DNA from: Photobacterium toruni
Lineage (GTDB): Bacteria > Pseudomonadota > Gammaproteobacteria > Enterobacterales > Vibrionaceae
NCBI RefSeq assembly: GCF_024529955.1
Contig: NZ_AP024855.1
Location: 1,054,001-1,118,000 of the forward strand
DNA: 64,000 bases
Direction of reading: 5' to 3'
The translations under genes and the position numbers were made by a program. Numbering within the stretch: the stretch's first letter is position 1; each line of letters starts with the position of its first letter. Shown piece by piece: positions 44,377-53,891 of the stretch. The notes under the pieces are model-generated. The model had not been told where the DNA came from and searched no databases. It worked only from the letters and a program-made list of their open reading frames with translations.

Positions 44377-45072
44377 ATGCAATTAACGCCTTCTCCCTCA
44401 ACACGTTTTAGTGATTATCTAACTCAACATTATGCGAGCTTTCGTCAAGCATTATATTGTTGTCAAATCGGCAGTAAACGCTACCAAATCGGCGATGCGA
44501 TTATGCAACAAGGTCAGAATATTACTCAGTTAATAATAGTGCCTGTTGGACGAGTATCAATGCATATCTGTGCCGTTAATGGTCGTCGTTTTCAATTAGG
44601 GGAGATGGACTGTAATTATAATATTTTTGGTGAAATGGAGTTCTTTACTAAAACTCCCTGCCAATGGTCAGTTGTTGTTGAAGAAGCGATAGAGATTGAT
44701 ATTCTTGATATAAAGAAAGTAGAAAAATTACTGCTAGAACGGCCTGAGTTTAGTTTGTTTTTTGCTTCTGCATTGGCGCTTGATTACCAAGACTCGCTTG
44801 ATATTTACACCTATCGATTATTACATCCAATTACTTACAATATTGCCTTTGATTTACTTCAGCATGCCCGTAATTCGATGACACTTGGGCGCTTTAATAA
44901 AGCGGATAAAGAAGCTGAACGTTTTGGTACATCAAGTCGTGTTTATCGACGCGCATTAAAGACATTGATTCAACAAGGATTAGTCGAGAAAAAAGGCATA
45001 GAGCTTATTATTGTGGATCTGACTGGGCTACAGAAGTTTGTGGATCATTTTGAGGATTATGAATTGTCGTAA
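44377..45072 (+). CDS. Crp/Fnr-family regulator, YeiL-like
   Basis: Seen: a cyclic-nucleotide-type beta-roll (about residues 28-125: YQIGDAIMQQGQ, VGRVSMHICAVNGRRFQLGEMD, FGEMEFFTKTPCQWSV) and a C-terminal winged helix-turn-helix (about 165-225: AERFGTSSRVYRRALKTLIQQGLVEKK). The beta-roll lacks the usual cAMP-binding RTA motif and there is no Fnr-type cysteine cluster. The overall shape recalls E. coli YeiL, which lies near nucleoside genes. Its position just after pnuC and the phosphorylase suggests it may control them, though a strong terminator separates them. I use the ATG at 44377; a TTG at 44344 is possible. Confidence 0.75.
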   Translation: MQLTPSPSTRFSDYLTQHYASFRQALYCCQIGSKRYQIGDAIMQQGQNITQLIIVPVGRVSMHICAVNGRRFQLGEMDCNYNIFGEMEFFTKTPCQWSVVVEEAIEIDILDIKKVEKLLLERPEFSLFFASALALDYQDSLDIYTYRLLHPITYNIAFDLLQHARNSMTLGRFNKADKEAERFGTSSRVYRRALKTLIQQGLVEKKGIELIIVDLTGLQKFVDHFEDYELS

Positions 45073-45098
45073 GTTGTGTATTTTATTCGTTTTATAAT

Positions 45099-45131
45099 AA
45101 CCATGGCGACGGATACAGCCACCATGGTTTG
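45099..45131. terminator. Bidirectional hairpin between convergent genes
   Basis: AACCATGG (45099-45106) pairs with CCATGGTT (45122-45129) between the YeiL-like and ptrB genes; weak T runs on both sides. Confidence 0.6.
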
Positions 45132-45159
45132 TATAACGCTAATGTTATGGGTTAATAAA

Positions 45160-47265
45160 TTATTTCTGTTCAGCCAATAGATCAATAAAGAACGCGTATT
45201 CTAGTGCGTCTTCATGAAGCGCTTTAAAGCGACCTGATGCGCCGCCGTGACCTGCTTCCATATCAACCTTAAACAACAAGCGGTTATCATTGGTCTTCAT
45301 ATCACGCAGCTTAGCAACCCATTTCATTGGCTCAAAATACTGCACTTGTGAGTCATGTAATCCTGTTGTCACCAATAGGTGAGGGTAGTCATGCGCGGTA
45401 ATATTATCGTAAGGTGAATAGCTCAACATATAGTCGTAGTATTCTTTGTAATTTGGATTACCCCATTCGTCATACTCGTTAGTTGTTAGTGGAATTGATT
45501 CATCCAGCATTGTTGTAACAATATCAACAAACGGTACGTGGGCTGCAACACCACAGTAAAGTTCAGGTGCTTGGTTGATAATTGCCCCCATTAATAAACC
45601 GCCTGCAGAGCCACCAACAGCAAAGATCTTATCTTTCGCGCCATAGCCTTGTTCGACTAATGATCGGGTAACATCAATAAAGTCATTAAAGGTGTTTTGT
45701 TTGGTGAGTTTCTTACCGTCGTCATACCATGGACGTCCTAGCATTTCTGAGCCACGAATATGCGCAATCGCATATACAAAACCACGATCTAGTAAACTTA
45801 AACGGGTTGATGAAAAGCAGGGATCAATGATAGCGCCGTACGAACCATAACCGTATTGATATAGCGGGTTAGTGCCATCTTTTTTGAAGCAATCTTTACG
45901 ATAAACTAATGAGACTGGAACAGATTTACCATCACGAGCAGGCACCATTATGCGTTCAGAGCGGTAATTGTTCGCATCAAAATCACCTAAAACTTGTGCT
46001 TGTTTTAATACAATTTTACTGCCATCACTAAGATTAAAATCATAGTGAGTACCAGGAGTAGTCATGCTTGAGTAATACAGACGTAATTTATCTGTATTAA
46101 TCTCTTTATTACCGTATAGGTAAAGCGTGAATGCCTCATCATTGAAGTGTAATTGCTGTTGTTGTTGAGTATGAAGATCACATACAGTGACGCGAGTTAA
46201 ACCATTTTCACGCTGCTGATATACTAGATAATCATTAAATATCTCATAATCTTCCAGCATTGCCCCTTCTTGAGCAGGGATCACATCTTGCCAATGATCT
46301 TTATTGCCAATATCTGTAGTAGCAACTTTCATTAAGCGGAAGTTAACGGCTTGATAGTTGGTTAAAATATAGAACCAGTTATCAAGCTTAGAAATACTGT
46401 ATTCCAAACCCACTTCACGATCTAAGAATGAGATCGCTTGTGCATTAGCATCGTTAGCGTCAATAAAAGAGACAGCACTGGTTTCAGTGCTTGAATGCCA
46501 AATATAGATCAGTGAGTTGTCTTTACTTTTACTTATTGACGTATAAAAAGTTGGATCATTTTCTTCAAAAATCAACTGATCATCAGCTTGAGGTGTTCCT
46601 AAGCGGTGACGATAAACTTTATAGCCAAGTAGTGTTTGAGGATCTTTATGGATATAGTACAACGCTTGGTTATCATTTTGCCAAGCAACTGAGCCACTTG
46701 TACCTGTGATTTCATCAGCAAGATATTGGCCAGTAGTAAGATTTTTAATTTTGATGGTGTAAATACGACGACTTACAGTGTCTTCACCATAAGCTAATAA
46801 ATTTTCATCAAGGCTGATGCTTAAATTTGATACATCATAATAATCGTGTTGTGCAGCAAGTTGGTTTAGATCGAGCAATACTTGCTTATTGGTGCCAGCA
46901 AAATCAGTTGCACGTACTGAAATTGGGTATTCATTATCACCAGAAACTTCACTTGAATAGTAATAACTGCCTTGTTTTACAGGAACAGTATTATCATCTT
47001 TAACAATACGTCCTTTTAGTTCATCAAATAATGTCTGCTGCAATGCTGTGGTGTGTGCCATTACTGCATCAGTGTAACTATTTTCGGCATTCAGGTGCGC
47101 AATAATCTCAGGATCTGTACGACTGTCATCTCTCATCCAATAGTAATCATCAATACGGGTATTATTATGGATGCTCATCTCATGAGGCACCTTCTTGGCT
47201 ACGGGTGCTATAACGGCTTGAATGTTATTTTTATCATGAGGTGTTGCTGATGTTGTGTTATTCAA
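45160..47265 (-). CDS. ptrB: Oligopeptidase B (S9 family)
   Basis: Cytoplasmic serine peptidase that cuts short peptides after Arg or Lys. Seen: an N-terminal beta-propeller (residues about 70-420, after HNNTRIDDYYWMRDDSRTDPE, the family start) and an alpha/beta-hydrolase domain with the nucleophile serine in FAVGGSAGGLLMGA, the aspartate in TTGLHDSQVQYFEP and the histidine in MEAGHGGASGR; also YGYGSYGAIIDPCFS. At 701 residues it is full length. Start: TTG at 47265, with GGA seven bases upstream and no better ATG nearby. It is monocistronic. Confidence 0.93.
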   Translation of the reverse strand: MNNTTSATPHDKNNIQAVIAPVAKKVPHEMSIHNNTRIDDYYWMRDDSRTDPEIIAHLNAENSYTDAVMAHTTALQQTLFDELKGRIVKDDNTVPVKQGSYYYSSEVSGDNEYPISVRATDFAGTNKQVLLDLNQLAAQHDYYDVSNLSISLDENLLAYGEDTVSRRIYTIKIKNLTTGQYLADEITGTSGSVAWQNDNQALYYIHKDPQTLLGYKVYRHRLGTPQADDQLIFEENDPTFYTSISKSKDNSLIYIWHSSTETSAVSFIDANDANAQAISFLDREVGLEYSISKLDNWFYILTNYQAVNFRLMKVATTDIGNKDHWQDVIPAQEGAMLEDYEIFNDYLVYQQRENGLTRVTVCDLHTQQQQQLHFNDEAFTLYLYGNKEINTDKLRLYYSSMTTPGTHYDFNLSDGSKIVLKQAQVLGDFDANNYRSERIMVPARDGKSVPVSLVYRKDCFKKDGTNPLYQYGYGSYGAIIDPCFSSTRLSLLDRGFVYAIAHIRGSEMLGRPWYDDGKKLTKQNTFNDFIDVTRSLVEQGYGAKDKIFAVGGSAGGLLMGAIINQAPELYCGVAAHVPFVDIVTTMLDESIPLTTNEYDEWGNPNYKEYYDYMLSYSPYDNITAHDYPHLLVTTGLHDSQVQYFEPMKWVAKLRDMKTNDNRLLFKVDMEAGHGGASGRFKALHEDALEYAFFIDLLAEQK

Positions 47266-47574
47266 AGTGTGATCCTTTTGTGGCTACTGAGTGAGATAAA
47301 TAGCTCAGTAATGCCAATAGATACAGCAATATTATTTGCTTTGATAATAACAATCTTGGGGCGAATATTGTTTTTTCAATCCTTAGTTTTATAAAACCAA
47401 AGGGGTAGTGATTACACCGACTGAGAGTGAGAATTAGCAATAGCGACTAGAACCGTAATTGATGATTGCATTATTGAGTTATCTATCTGAAGTTATTGGT
47501 TTTTATCATATTTATAAAATAGGGCTATAGTAGCATTCTTAGGTGACGGGAATGAATATTAATGGCTGATTAAG

Positions 47575-47616
47575 TGTGACTGGTGTCACAAAAAATACGG
47601 AGTAATTATTTATTAT
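47575..47616 (+). promoter_or_regulatory. Perfect CRP site with class II promoter geometry
   Basis: TGTGA-CTGGTG-TCACA (47575-47590) matches the CRP consensus at all ten bases. TATTAT at 47611-47616 is a -10 that would start transcription near 47624, putting the CRP centre at about -41.5, the class II activating position. The remainder of the gap 47266-47650 is AT-rich with no other feature I can support. Confidence 0.75.
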
Positions 47617-47650
47617 AGAATGAAATCATAGGTTAATTAATTGTAATTAA

Positions 47651-48169
47651 ATGAAAAAAAGAACAGTTATTGCAGTCAGTATTCTTGTTTTAGTGGGAAT
47701 AATTGGATCTTGGAATCTATATCGAGTGTTATTTCCATACGATATGATTCATGTTAATGGAAAAACACTACATTTAGGGCAGGTATATTCTCAACATTTA
47801 TTATCTACTGTTGTTATTACAGGTGATGGCGAAACATTGTTAACCGTTACAGCACCGACGTCATCGATAGTTAAACAAGTCACAGCTATACTCAGCGATG
47901 AAGTTAATAAGGTTAATAACGAACTTTCTGTTGGCACCAAAATGCAGTTATCGACAGCTTATTTTGATACTGATATTACTCTTCATTTATCAACGAAAGT
48001 AACTTACAACGCTCAACATTATGCGGCGATTTCAGTGCCGTTAGATATTGTGACTGTAAATTATAGTGTGAATGATGAGTTACAATTTAATGATATTATT
48101 GAGTTAGTACAACGCTATAAAAATAAAACACAACAGACATTTAATCATAGTTATAATTTTATAAAATAG
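47651..48169 (+). CDS. Hypothetical membrane-anchored protein, 172 residues
   Basis: Not a family I recognise. Seen: one N-terminal membrane helix (about residues 6-26, VIAVSILVLVGIIGSWNLY) and an extracytoplasmic domain of about 140 residues rich in Thr, Val and Ile, hinting at beta-sheet (TLLTVTAPTSS, MQLSTAYFDTDITLHLSTKVTY). No cysteines in the mature part. Directly downstream of a perfect CRP site with class II geometry, so expression should rise when cAMP is high. No operon partner. Role unknown. Confidence 0.65.
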   Translation: MKKRTVIAVSILVLVGIIGSWNLYRVLFPYDMIHVNGKTLHLGQVYSQHLLSTVVITGDGETLLTVTAPTSSIVKQVTAILSDEVNKVNNELSVGTKMQLSTAYFDTDITLHLSTKVTYNAQHYAAISVPLDIVTVNYSVNDELQFNDIIELVQRYKNKTQQTFNHSYNFIK

Positions 48170-48324
48170 TAGATTCACGATAGAGTGATGTTAATAAAGC
48201 AATGATAAAAAATGATTACAGGCAAATTTGTGACGGTTGCTGGATTTTGAAATTTTATGATTGTTTGTTTTTAAAGACCATAGATACTTTCAGTTACTTT
48301 TTATTTTAACTCAAAAGAAAGTAT

Positions 48325-49950
48325 ATGAAAGTAACTAGACGTTCATTTATTCATTACGCTGCTTCAGCGTCGGTATCAGCTGCTGCATTAACTAGCATGG
48401 GAGTTATGGGGCAACCGATAGCACCTAAAAAAAATAATGTGTTGTTTATTGCTATTGATGATCTCAATGATTGGATCGGTGCATTAGGCGCACACCCACA
48501 GGCAAAAACACCTAATATTGATCGTTTGTTTCATCGCTCGACCGCATTTATCAATGCCCATTGCCAAGTACCAGTGTGTGGACCTTCACGTACTGCTTTA
48601 TTAACGGGAATGAGTCCAACCACTACGGGGCTATACACTAATAAAGAATTAGGTATTAAACCCTTTGCACCTGTTGCTGAGTCGGTTTTAGGCCGCTCAC
48701 CCGTTTTACCACAACATTTTAAAAATAATGGTTATTACACCATGGCATCTGGGAAAATATCTCACCATGGTACGGCAGACTTTCGTCATGCAGAGCAGTG
48801 GCATGAAGAGATACCACTCTATGTTATTGGTTCTCGTGATGCGCATATTTTTGCCAATGGCTATGGTTATGGATCATATGGTAAAGATGATCATAAATAC
48901 TATCCGTTTCCTGTCGGTGGTGGACAAATTATTCAATCTGAGCATTATGGTCCAGGTACACCGGGAATGTCTTTGTGCAGTGGCGCATTAGAGCGACGAG
49001 ATATACCCAACGGTGGTGTTATGCCTGATGAATATTTTGCTGATTGGACCGTTGAACGGCTAAAGAAAACCTATGATAAACCGTTTTTTATGGCGTGTGG
49101 CTTTATTCGACCGCATGTTCCTTACACTGCTCCAAAAGAGTATTTTGATTTATTCCCGCTTGATGATGTGATTGTGCCAGAAATAATAAGCAAAGAAATG
49201 GCAGATATTCCATTATATGGTAAAGCGTTAGCATTGGGGATCATTCCTAATGGTGATGCAGCTGCGGTTGAAAAAATTAATATGCGAAAAGAGTTAGTTC
49301 AAGCCTATCTTGCTTGTATTGCCTTTGTTGATGCACAAGTGGGTAAATTACTTGATACTTTAGATGCCAGTCCTCATGCTCACAATACCACGGTTATCTT
49401 TTGGGGCGATCACGGGCAGAACTTTGGTGAGCATATGAATTATCGTAAGCAAACCTTATGGGGAGAATCAACGCGAGTGCCATTATTAATCAGTGAAGCA
49501 GGGCAGAAACAAGGGCAGATATGTCGTCAAGCGGTAAGTTTACTTGATGTTTATCCCACACTTGTTGAGATGTGCGGTTTACCAAAAGTCGCCACTAATG
49601 AAGGTATTTCACTGGTGCCGTTACTTCGAAACCCAAACTTTGACCGTAAAATTCCCGTTCTAACTACTTATGGCTATCAATGTCATGCGATTCGTGATCA
49701 ACGTTATACTTATATTCGTTATCGTGATGGTGGCGAAGAACTTTATGATCGCAGCGTTGATGCTGATGAACACCATAATTTAGCGTCTGATAAACAATAT
49801 CAAGCGATTAAAATTAAGATGGCGCAATGGTTACCCCAAAATGATGCATTACCGTTTGGAATGAAAGACTTTGATAACGAAGGCGGTGATTTTATTACTA
49901 AGATCCTTGCCAAGTTTGAAAACAATGGTATTCCAGAATACTTGCAGTAA
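48325..49950 (+). CDS. Tat-exported sulfatase, iduronate-sulfatase-like
   Basis: Hydrolyses sulfate esters, probably from sulfated polysaccharide. Seen: a twin-arginine signal (TRRSFI, then Ala-rich core), the metal-binding AIDDLNDW (residues 43-50), the formylglycine motif C85-G-P-S-R89 (Cys type), SGKISHHG, GFIRPHVPYTAPKEYF, and FWGDHGQNFGEH. At 541 residues it fits iduronate-2-sulfatase-like families. Cys-type sulfatases need a formylglycine-generating enzyme (anSME or FGE); none is in this window. It stands alone and is followed by a terminator. Substrate unknown. Confidence 0.88.
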   Translation: MKVTRRSFIHYAASASVSAAALTSMGVMGQPIAPKKNNVLFIAIDDLNDWIGALGAHPQAKTPNIDRLFHRSTAFINAHCQVPVCGPSRTALLTGMSPTTTGLYTNKELGIKPFAPVAESVLGRSPVLPQHFKNNGYYTMASGKISHHGTADFRHAEQWHEEIPLYVIGSRDAHIFANGYGYGSYGKDDHKYYPFPVGGGQIIQSEHYGPGTPGMSLCSGALERRDIPNGGVMPDEYFADWTVERLKKTYDKPFFMACGFIRPHVPYTAPKEYFDLFPLDDVIVPEIISKEMADIPLYGKALALGIIPNGDAAAVEKINMRKELVQAYLACIAFVDAQVGKLLDTLDASPHAHNTTVIFWGDHGQNFGEHMNYRKQTLWGESTRVPLLISEAGQKQGQICRQAVSLLDVYPTLVEMCGLPKVATNEGISLVPLLRNPNFDRKIPVLTTYGYQCHAIRDQRYTYIRYRDGGEELYDRSVDADEHHNLASDKQYQAIKIKMAQWLPQNDALPFGMKDFDNEGGDFITKILAKFENNGIPEYLQ

Positions 49951-49963
49951 TTTCAATTTGTTA

Positions 49964-49999
49964 AAAGCCACGGTGTTGCTATTAATACGGTGGTTTTTT
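49964..49999 (+). terminator. Intrinsic terminator of the sulfatase gene
   Basis: AAAGCCAC (49964-49971) pairs with GGTGGTTT (49989-49996, one G-T), then a run of T. Confidence 0.75.
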
Positions 50000-50205
50000 G
50001 TTGAGCTGTAGATCATCAAGGTATTCATTTAAATAGTATGCTGGTGGATATTGGTGTAAAGGCAATTTGTAAAGTTACCCATTACACCCTAATTAGATAT
50101 TATTTTTGACTGTTTAGTATCAGATTAAAAGCTATAAACGGTTATCATGTTTATAGCATTCTTTCAATTCTATTAAAAAATTAGCAGAGGTTTGAGGCTT
50201 AATGA

Positions 50206-51210
50206 TTAATCGTGAATAAGACGGACAATTAATGCTCCTGCATCTCGTAAAGCATCAGTATTGTGGCTTAATACAATGCCATCACGAGGAGCAATATAAT
50301 GTTTAACCTCATTACCAAACAGGTCATATTGTGTTGCGATAATATCGCCCTTGCTTACAGTTGCTAGCATCTCAACATTTGTGAGTGTTAGTCCACCGAC
50401 ATCAGCGCGAATAGATGTCACGTTATCCGCTTCTATTGCACAAGGTGTTAAGGTCGCAGCTGTTAAATGGTGTTGGTTTTTAATAACTTGCATAATTCCA
50501 ATGACAGCACGATTAATTAACGTCGGTTGAGTAATCTTGCCACTACCTACTTCAACAGTGATCGCGCTAACGCCATGCTGATTCCAAACGGTTTCTAATA
50601 CTCCCTGATCGCCTGGATCATTTAAAATTGCGTCAGGTGTCATTAACCTTGCCATCGCCAGTGCTGATTCAATCCGGAAATCAGCAAATACATAGAGCGG
50701 GTAACAGGTTCCCGTGGTTTGAGTATGAAGATCTATCGCAATGTCAGCATTAGGTAACAATAAATGCTGCCATAGTTGAGCAAGATAACGTTCAGCGGCA
50801 TTTCCTTGGTTGTTACCAGGAAAATAGCGGTTAAGATTCACGGTAGATAAATCGTGATCAGCGCCATGAAAATCACGATGATGAACAATCCCCGATAAAT
50901 TAATTGCAGGAACAATAATCACACAGCCACAAATATCAGTCTGTTGTAGCTGACGAGCCAGTTGTTGCGCAGTTAAAATACCATTAAGTTCATCGCCATG
51001 AATACCAGCGGTGATCATCACTTTTTTACCCGCTTGCTGACCTTTAAATACCCACACGGGTAAATGTTGATCTTGATTTAATGCATTAGTTGCAACATTA
51101 AACCAAAATTGGTGCTGACCAATAGCGAGATCGTCTACATTCAATGCTGAAATCACCGCAATATTATTAATAGTATCGCCTGTGAATTGGGTCGTGATCG
51201 GAGTTATCAT
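50206..51210 (-). CDS. M14-family deacylase (succinylglutamate desuccinylase/aspartoacylase-like)
   Basis: Zinc-dependent amidohydrolase. Seen: AGIHGDELNG with zinc ligands H71 and E74, VNLNRYFPG (substrate arginine), IDLHTQTTG with zinc ligand H162, and a catalytic glutamate in AITVEVGSGK; the last 80 residues form a small beta-rich domain (GGLTLTNVEMLATVSKGD). The 334 residues are typical of the AstE-like group with this extra domain. It lies 4 bp after the YfcC transporter gene in the same operon, so I infer that it deacylates a compound the transporter brings in. The substrate is unknown. Confidence 0.85.
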   Translation of the reverse strand: MITPITTQFTGDTINNIAVISALNVDDLAIGQHQFWFNVATNALNQDQHLPVWVFKGQQAGKKVMITAGIHGDELNGILTAQQLARQLQQTDICGCVIIVPAINLSGIVHHRDFHGADHDLSTVNLNRYFPGNNQGNAAERYLAQLWQHLLLPNADIAIDLHTQTTGTCYPLYVFADFRIESALAMARLMTPDAILNDPGDQGVLETVWNQHGVSAITVEVGSGKITQPTLINRAVIGIMQVIKNQHHLTAATLTPCAIEADNVTSIRADVGGLTLTNVEMLATVSKGDIIATQYDLFGNEVKHYIAPRDGIVLSHNTDALRDAGALIVRLIHD

Positions 51211-51214
51211 GTAA

Positions 51215-52756
51215 TTAATTAAATCCTGCTAGGTGAGCACAAACCACTGTCACACTTGAAGTAATGAACAGTAGCAACATAAAGCGCCAGCTAAAACGAA
51301 TCCAATCACCCCAGTCAATACGACATACTCCTAATGTTCCCATTAATGATGCTGATGTTGGTACCACGATATTGGTAAAACCATCGCCTAACTGGAACGC
51401 AAGCACTGTTACTTGACGAGAAACACCAGCAATATCACCTAAAGGTGCGAGTAAAGGCATTGTAAGTGCAGCTTGACCAGAACCTGATGTTACAAAGAAA
51501 TTAAACACGGATTGGAAGAGGTACATGATCCATACTGCAGCGACATCTGGAATACCACTAATTGCACCGCCAGCACTGTTTAAAATGCTATTGAGTACGC
51601 TCGGTTCATCAGCAGAGCCATCACCTAGTATTAATAAGACGCCCTTAGCACAACCAACCAGTAGGGCAGGAGCAAGCATGACTCCCGCTCCTTCTTTAAA
51701 TGAACTCGCAATATCATTTAATGTCATATTATTGAGTTTGAAAATAATACCAATAATACCGGCAATAAAACCCATCGTGAAAAATTGGGATGCGATTTCA
51801 GGAATATACCATGCGTGTGCAACTACGCCCCAAACAACCCAACCTGTTGTGATTGCAACAGTAATGATCACTAAGGTATAACCGATATTCCACTGTGATT
51901 GTTTAACCTCAGCTGTTTTATCACGTAAAAACTGATCGGTTTTAAAACTATAAGATAATTCAGGGTTACGTTTTATTTTAGCGGCATAACGCATGGTAAA
52001 GATCACACCCATTAAAGTGAAACCTACCCATAATGGAATACGAACTGTCATGCCTGAAAGTACAGGGATGCCTGCAATACCTTGTGCAATAGCGACTGAG
52101 AAAGGGTTCATCCATGATGATGCAAAACCAACTTGGGTTGCAACATAAGTCACCATGACCGTTGTAATACCGTCATAACCAAGACGCAGCATGAGTGGGG
52201 CAATAATAATCGCAAAGGCTATTGCTTCTTCACCCATACCAAAAACAGCACCACCCAATGAAAACAAGACAAAGAGAACGGGAATGAATAAAAAGTCATT
52301 GCCTTTTGTTTTATGAATCAGTGCTAAAATACCCGCATCAATGGCTCCAGTACGCATAACGACACCAAAGGCTCCACCGATAACCAGCATGAACATAATG
52401 ACGCCAACGGCTGATCCCCATTTGCTACCAGAAACCAAGCCCTCGAACATAAAGTTCATTAAGCCTATACCACCGCCAGCACTAAAGAATCCGACCGTGT
52501 TATAGATTTTTTCACCATTAGCATCAATGGCATATTTGAAAGATGCGGGATCAATGACATTTCGTGTTTTTTCTACACCATCGGCAATAAAGCTTACTGC
52601 ATGTTGTGAAAAACTACCCGCGGGAATGAGATAAGTGAGGATGGTTGCTAACACACCCACGATAAAAATAATAATTAACGTATCAGGAACTTGCCATGAT
52701 TTGTTAGTATCGGCTGTTGTTGGGTGTTCTATAGAATTTTGCAAAATATAACCCAC
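51215..52756 (-). CDS. YfcC-family transporter (C4-dicarboxylate/amino-acid antiporter group)
   Basis: Inner-membrane carrier of 513 residues with about 12-13 hydrophobic helices. Seen: the family start VPDTLIIIFIVGVLATILTYLIPAGSF, GGAFGVVMRTGAIDAGI, GGAVFGMGEEAIAFAI and FVTSGSGQAALTMPLLAPLGDIAGVSRQ near the end. Such proteins carry arginine, ornithine or related acids. Start: GTG at 52756; the N-terminal 20 residues before the first helix are poorly conserved, so the start is not certain. It is followed at 4 bp by a deacylase and preceded by a LysR gene. Confidence 0.85.
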   Translation of the reverse strand: MGYILQNSIEHPTTADTNKSWQVPDTLIIIFIVGVLATILTYLIPAGSFSQHAVSFIADGVEKTRNVIDPASFKYAIDANGEKIYNTVGFFSAGGGIGLMNFMFEGLVSGSKWGSAVGVIMFMLVIGGAFGVVMRTGAIDAGILALIHKTKGNDFLFIPVLFVLFSLGGAVFGMGEEAIAFAIIIAPLMLRLGYDGITTVMVTYVATQVGFASSWMNPFSVAIAQGIAGIPVLSGMTVRIPLWVGFTLMGVIFTMRYAAKIKRNPELSYSFKTDQFLRDKTAEVKQSQWNIGYTLVIITVAITTGWVVWGVVAHAWYIPEIASQFFTMGFIAGIIGIIFKLNNMTLNDIASSFKEGAGVMLAPALLVGCAKGVLLILGDGSADEPSVLNSILNSAGGAISGIPDVAAVWIMYLFQSVFNFFVTSGSGQAALTMPLLAPLGDIAGVSRQVTVLAFQLGDGFTNIVVPTSASLMGTLGVCRIDWGDWIRFSWRFMLLLFITSSVTVVCAHLAGFN

Positions 52757-52882
52757 TATTAATTGATGTTGTATGCATAAAATATCAATTATTATTCGAT
52801 TATTATCAATTTGATTTTCTTGTTGTCATGATAAGTAATATTGCATAACAATTAGTATTAAAAACAAAAAAAACGAATCAAG

Positions 52883-52918
52883 AAGAGCAATATTACTTTT
52901 GTTTATTATCTTGCTCTT
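52883..52918 (-). terminator. Stem-loop after the LysR gene
   Basis: AAGAGCAA pairs with TTGCTCTT; reading left, a T-rich run (near 52860-52875) follows after a short gap. Terminator role moderate. Confidence 0.5.
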
Positions 52919-52955
52919 ATGTTTTCTTTGATTGATATAATCAGTACATATAACG

Positions 52956-53891
52956 TTAAATTTTACTATTAATTTGAGGCGCTTTTTTAATTGCTTCTTT
53001 GAATTGTTCTAATAGCGCAGTACTTTGTTTATTTTGCTGACCATCTTTGTGTAAATACGCGCCAATCGTAGCTTTACTAAAACATTCTTTCATTTGTAGT
53101 GGAACAAGATTAAATTCAGCGAAGTAATCTCTCATTGTCATTGGGTAAGGCAAAATAGCATCACTGTTTTGCAGTAAATCAATGGCCGTTAGCAGTGAGT
53201 TGGTATTGTAGATAACCTTTTCTTGCAAATAGTGGCGTTTTTGAAATGTGTTTAATTCTTCATTTTGTTTTTGAACTAAATGTGAATATCGTTTTTTAGA
53301 TGCCCCTAAATCAACCGATGGAAAGCGAGCAATATCTTCATTGCTACAGGTGATTTCAAGTAAAGGATGCCCTTTTCTTACATAGACTTCTTCACTGCAT
53401 TGAAAAAGAGGGTGGAATAGTATGTCTTCATATTGCGCTAGGCCTAATATTTCATGACCGACAAAAATGCTGATTTCATCACTAAGTAATAAGTTCATTA
53501 ATTGCAGGTGATTACCTACATCAACAGAGATATTACTGTGAGGATAGGTATCTCTAAACTCTTGCACACAATCTCGAATAAACAGCTGCCACCATGCATC
53601 ACCACAGCCAATTTTGAGTTCGGTTTGATGTCGAAGCTTATTCTTTTCTAGTTTATTAAGGGTGTTCTCATAGAGGTTTTGCATCATTTTTGCTTGTTCG
53701 TAAAGTAATTCACCACTAGAGGTTAGGGTGATCCCTTTTGAGTTACGATTAAACAATTTACTGCCCAGCTTCTCTTCTAACTTCTGCATGTTGTGACTTA
53801 ATGTCGGTTGACTTAAACAGAGATTATTAGCAGCTTGAGTGACGTTTTGAGTTTTAGCTACTTGAATGAATTGAATCATTAATTTAAACAT
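52956..53891 (-). CDS. LysR-family regulator of the YfcC/deacylase operon
   Basis: Seen: a winged helix-turn-helix (FIQVAKTQNVTQAANNLCLSQPTLSHNMQKLEEKLGSKLFNR, about residues 8-50) and a ligand domain of about 220 residues. At 311 residues it is normal. It lies upstream of the transporter/deacylase pair in the same direction, so it probably senses their substrate. Its start codon directly abuts a perfect hairpin that buries its ribosome site. Confidence 0.88.
   Translation of the reverse strand: MFKLMIQFIQVAKTQNVTQAANNLCLSQPTLSHNMQKLEEKLGSKLFNRNSKGITLTSSGELLYEQAKMMQNLYENTLNKLEKNKLRHQTELKIGCGDAWWQLFIRDCVQEFRDTYPHSNISVDVGNHLQLMNLLLSDEISIFVGHEILGLAQYEDILFHPLFQCSEEVYVRKGHPLLEITCSNEDIARFPSVDLGASKKRYSHLVQKQNEELNTFQKRHYLQEKVIYNTNSLLTAIDLLQNSDAILPYPMTMRDYFAEFNLVPLQMKECFSKATIGAYLHKDGQQNKQSTALLEQFKEAIKKAPQINSKI

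Noticed and set aside
47258..47440. 60-residue minus-strand open frame upstream of ptrB
   Set aside because: It overlaps the ptrB start and has no convincing start or family resemblance.
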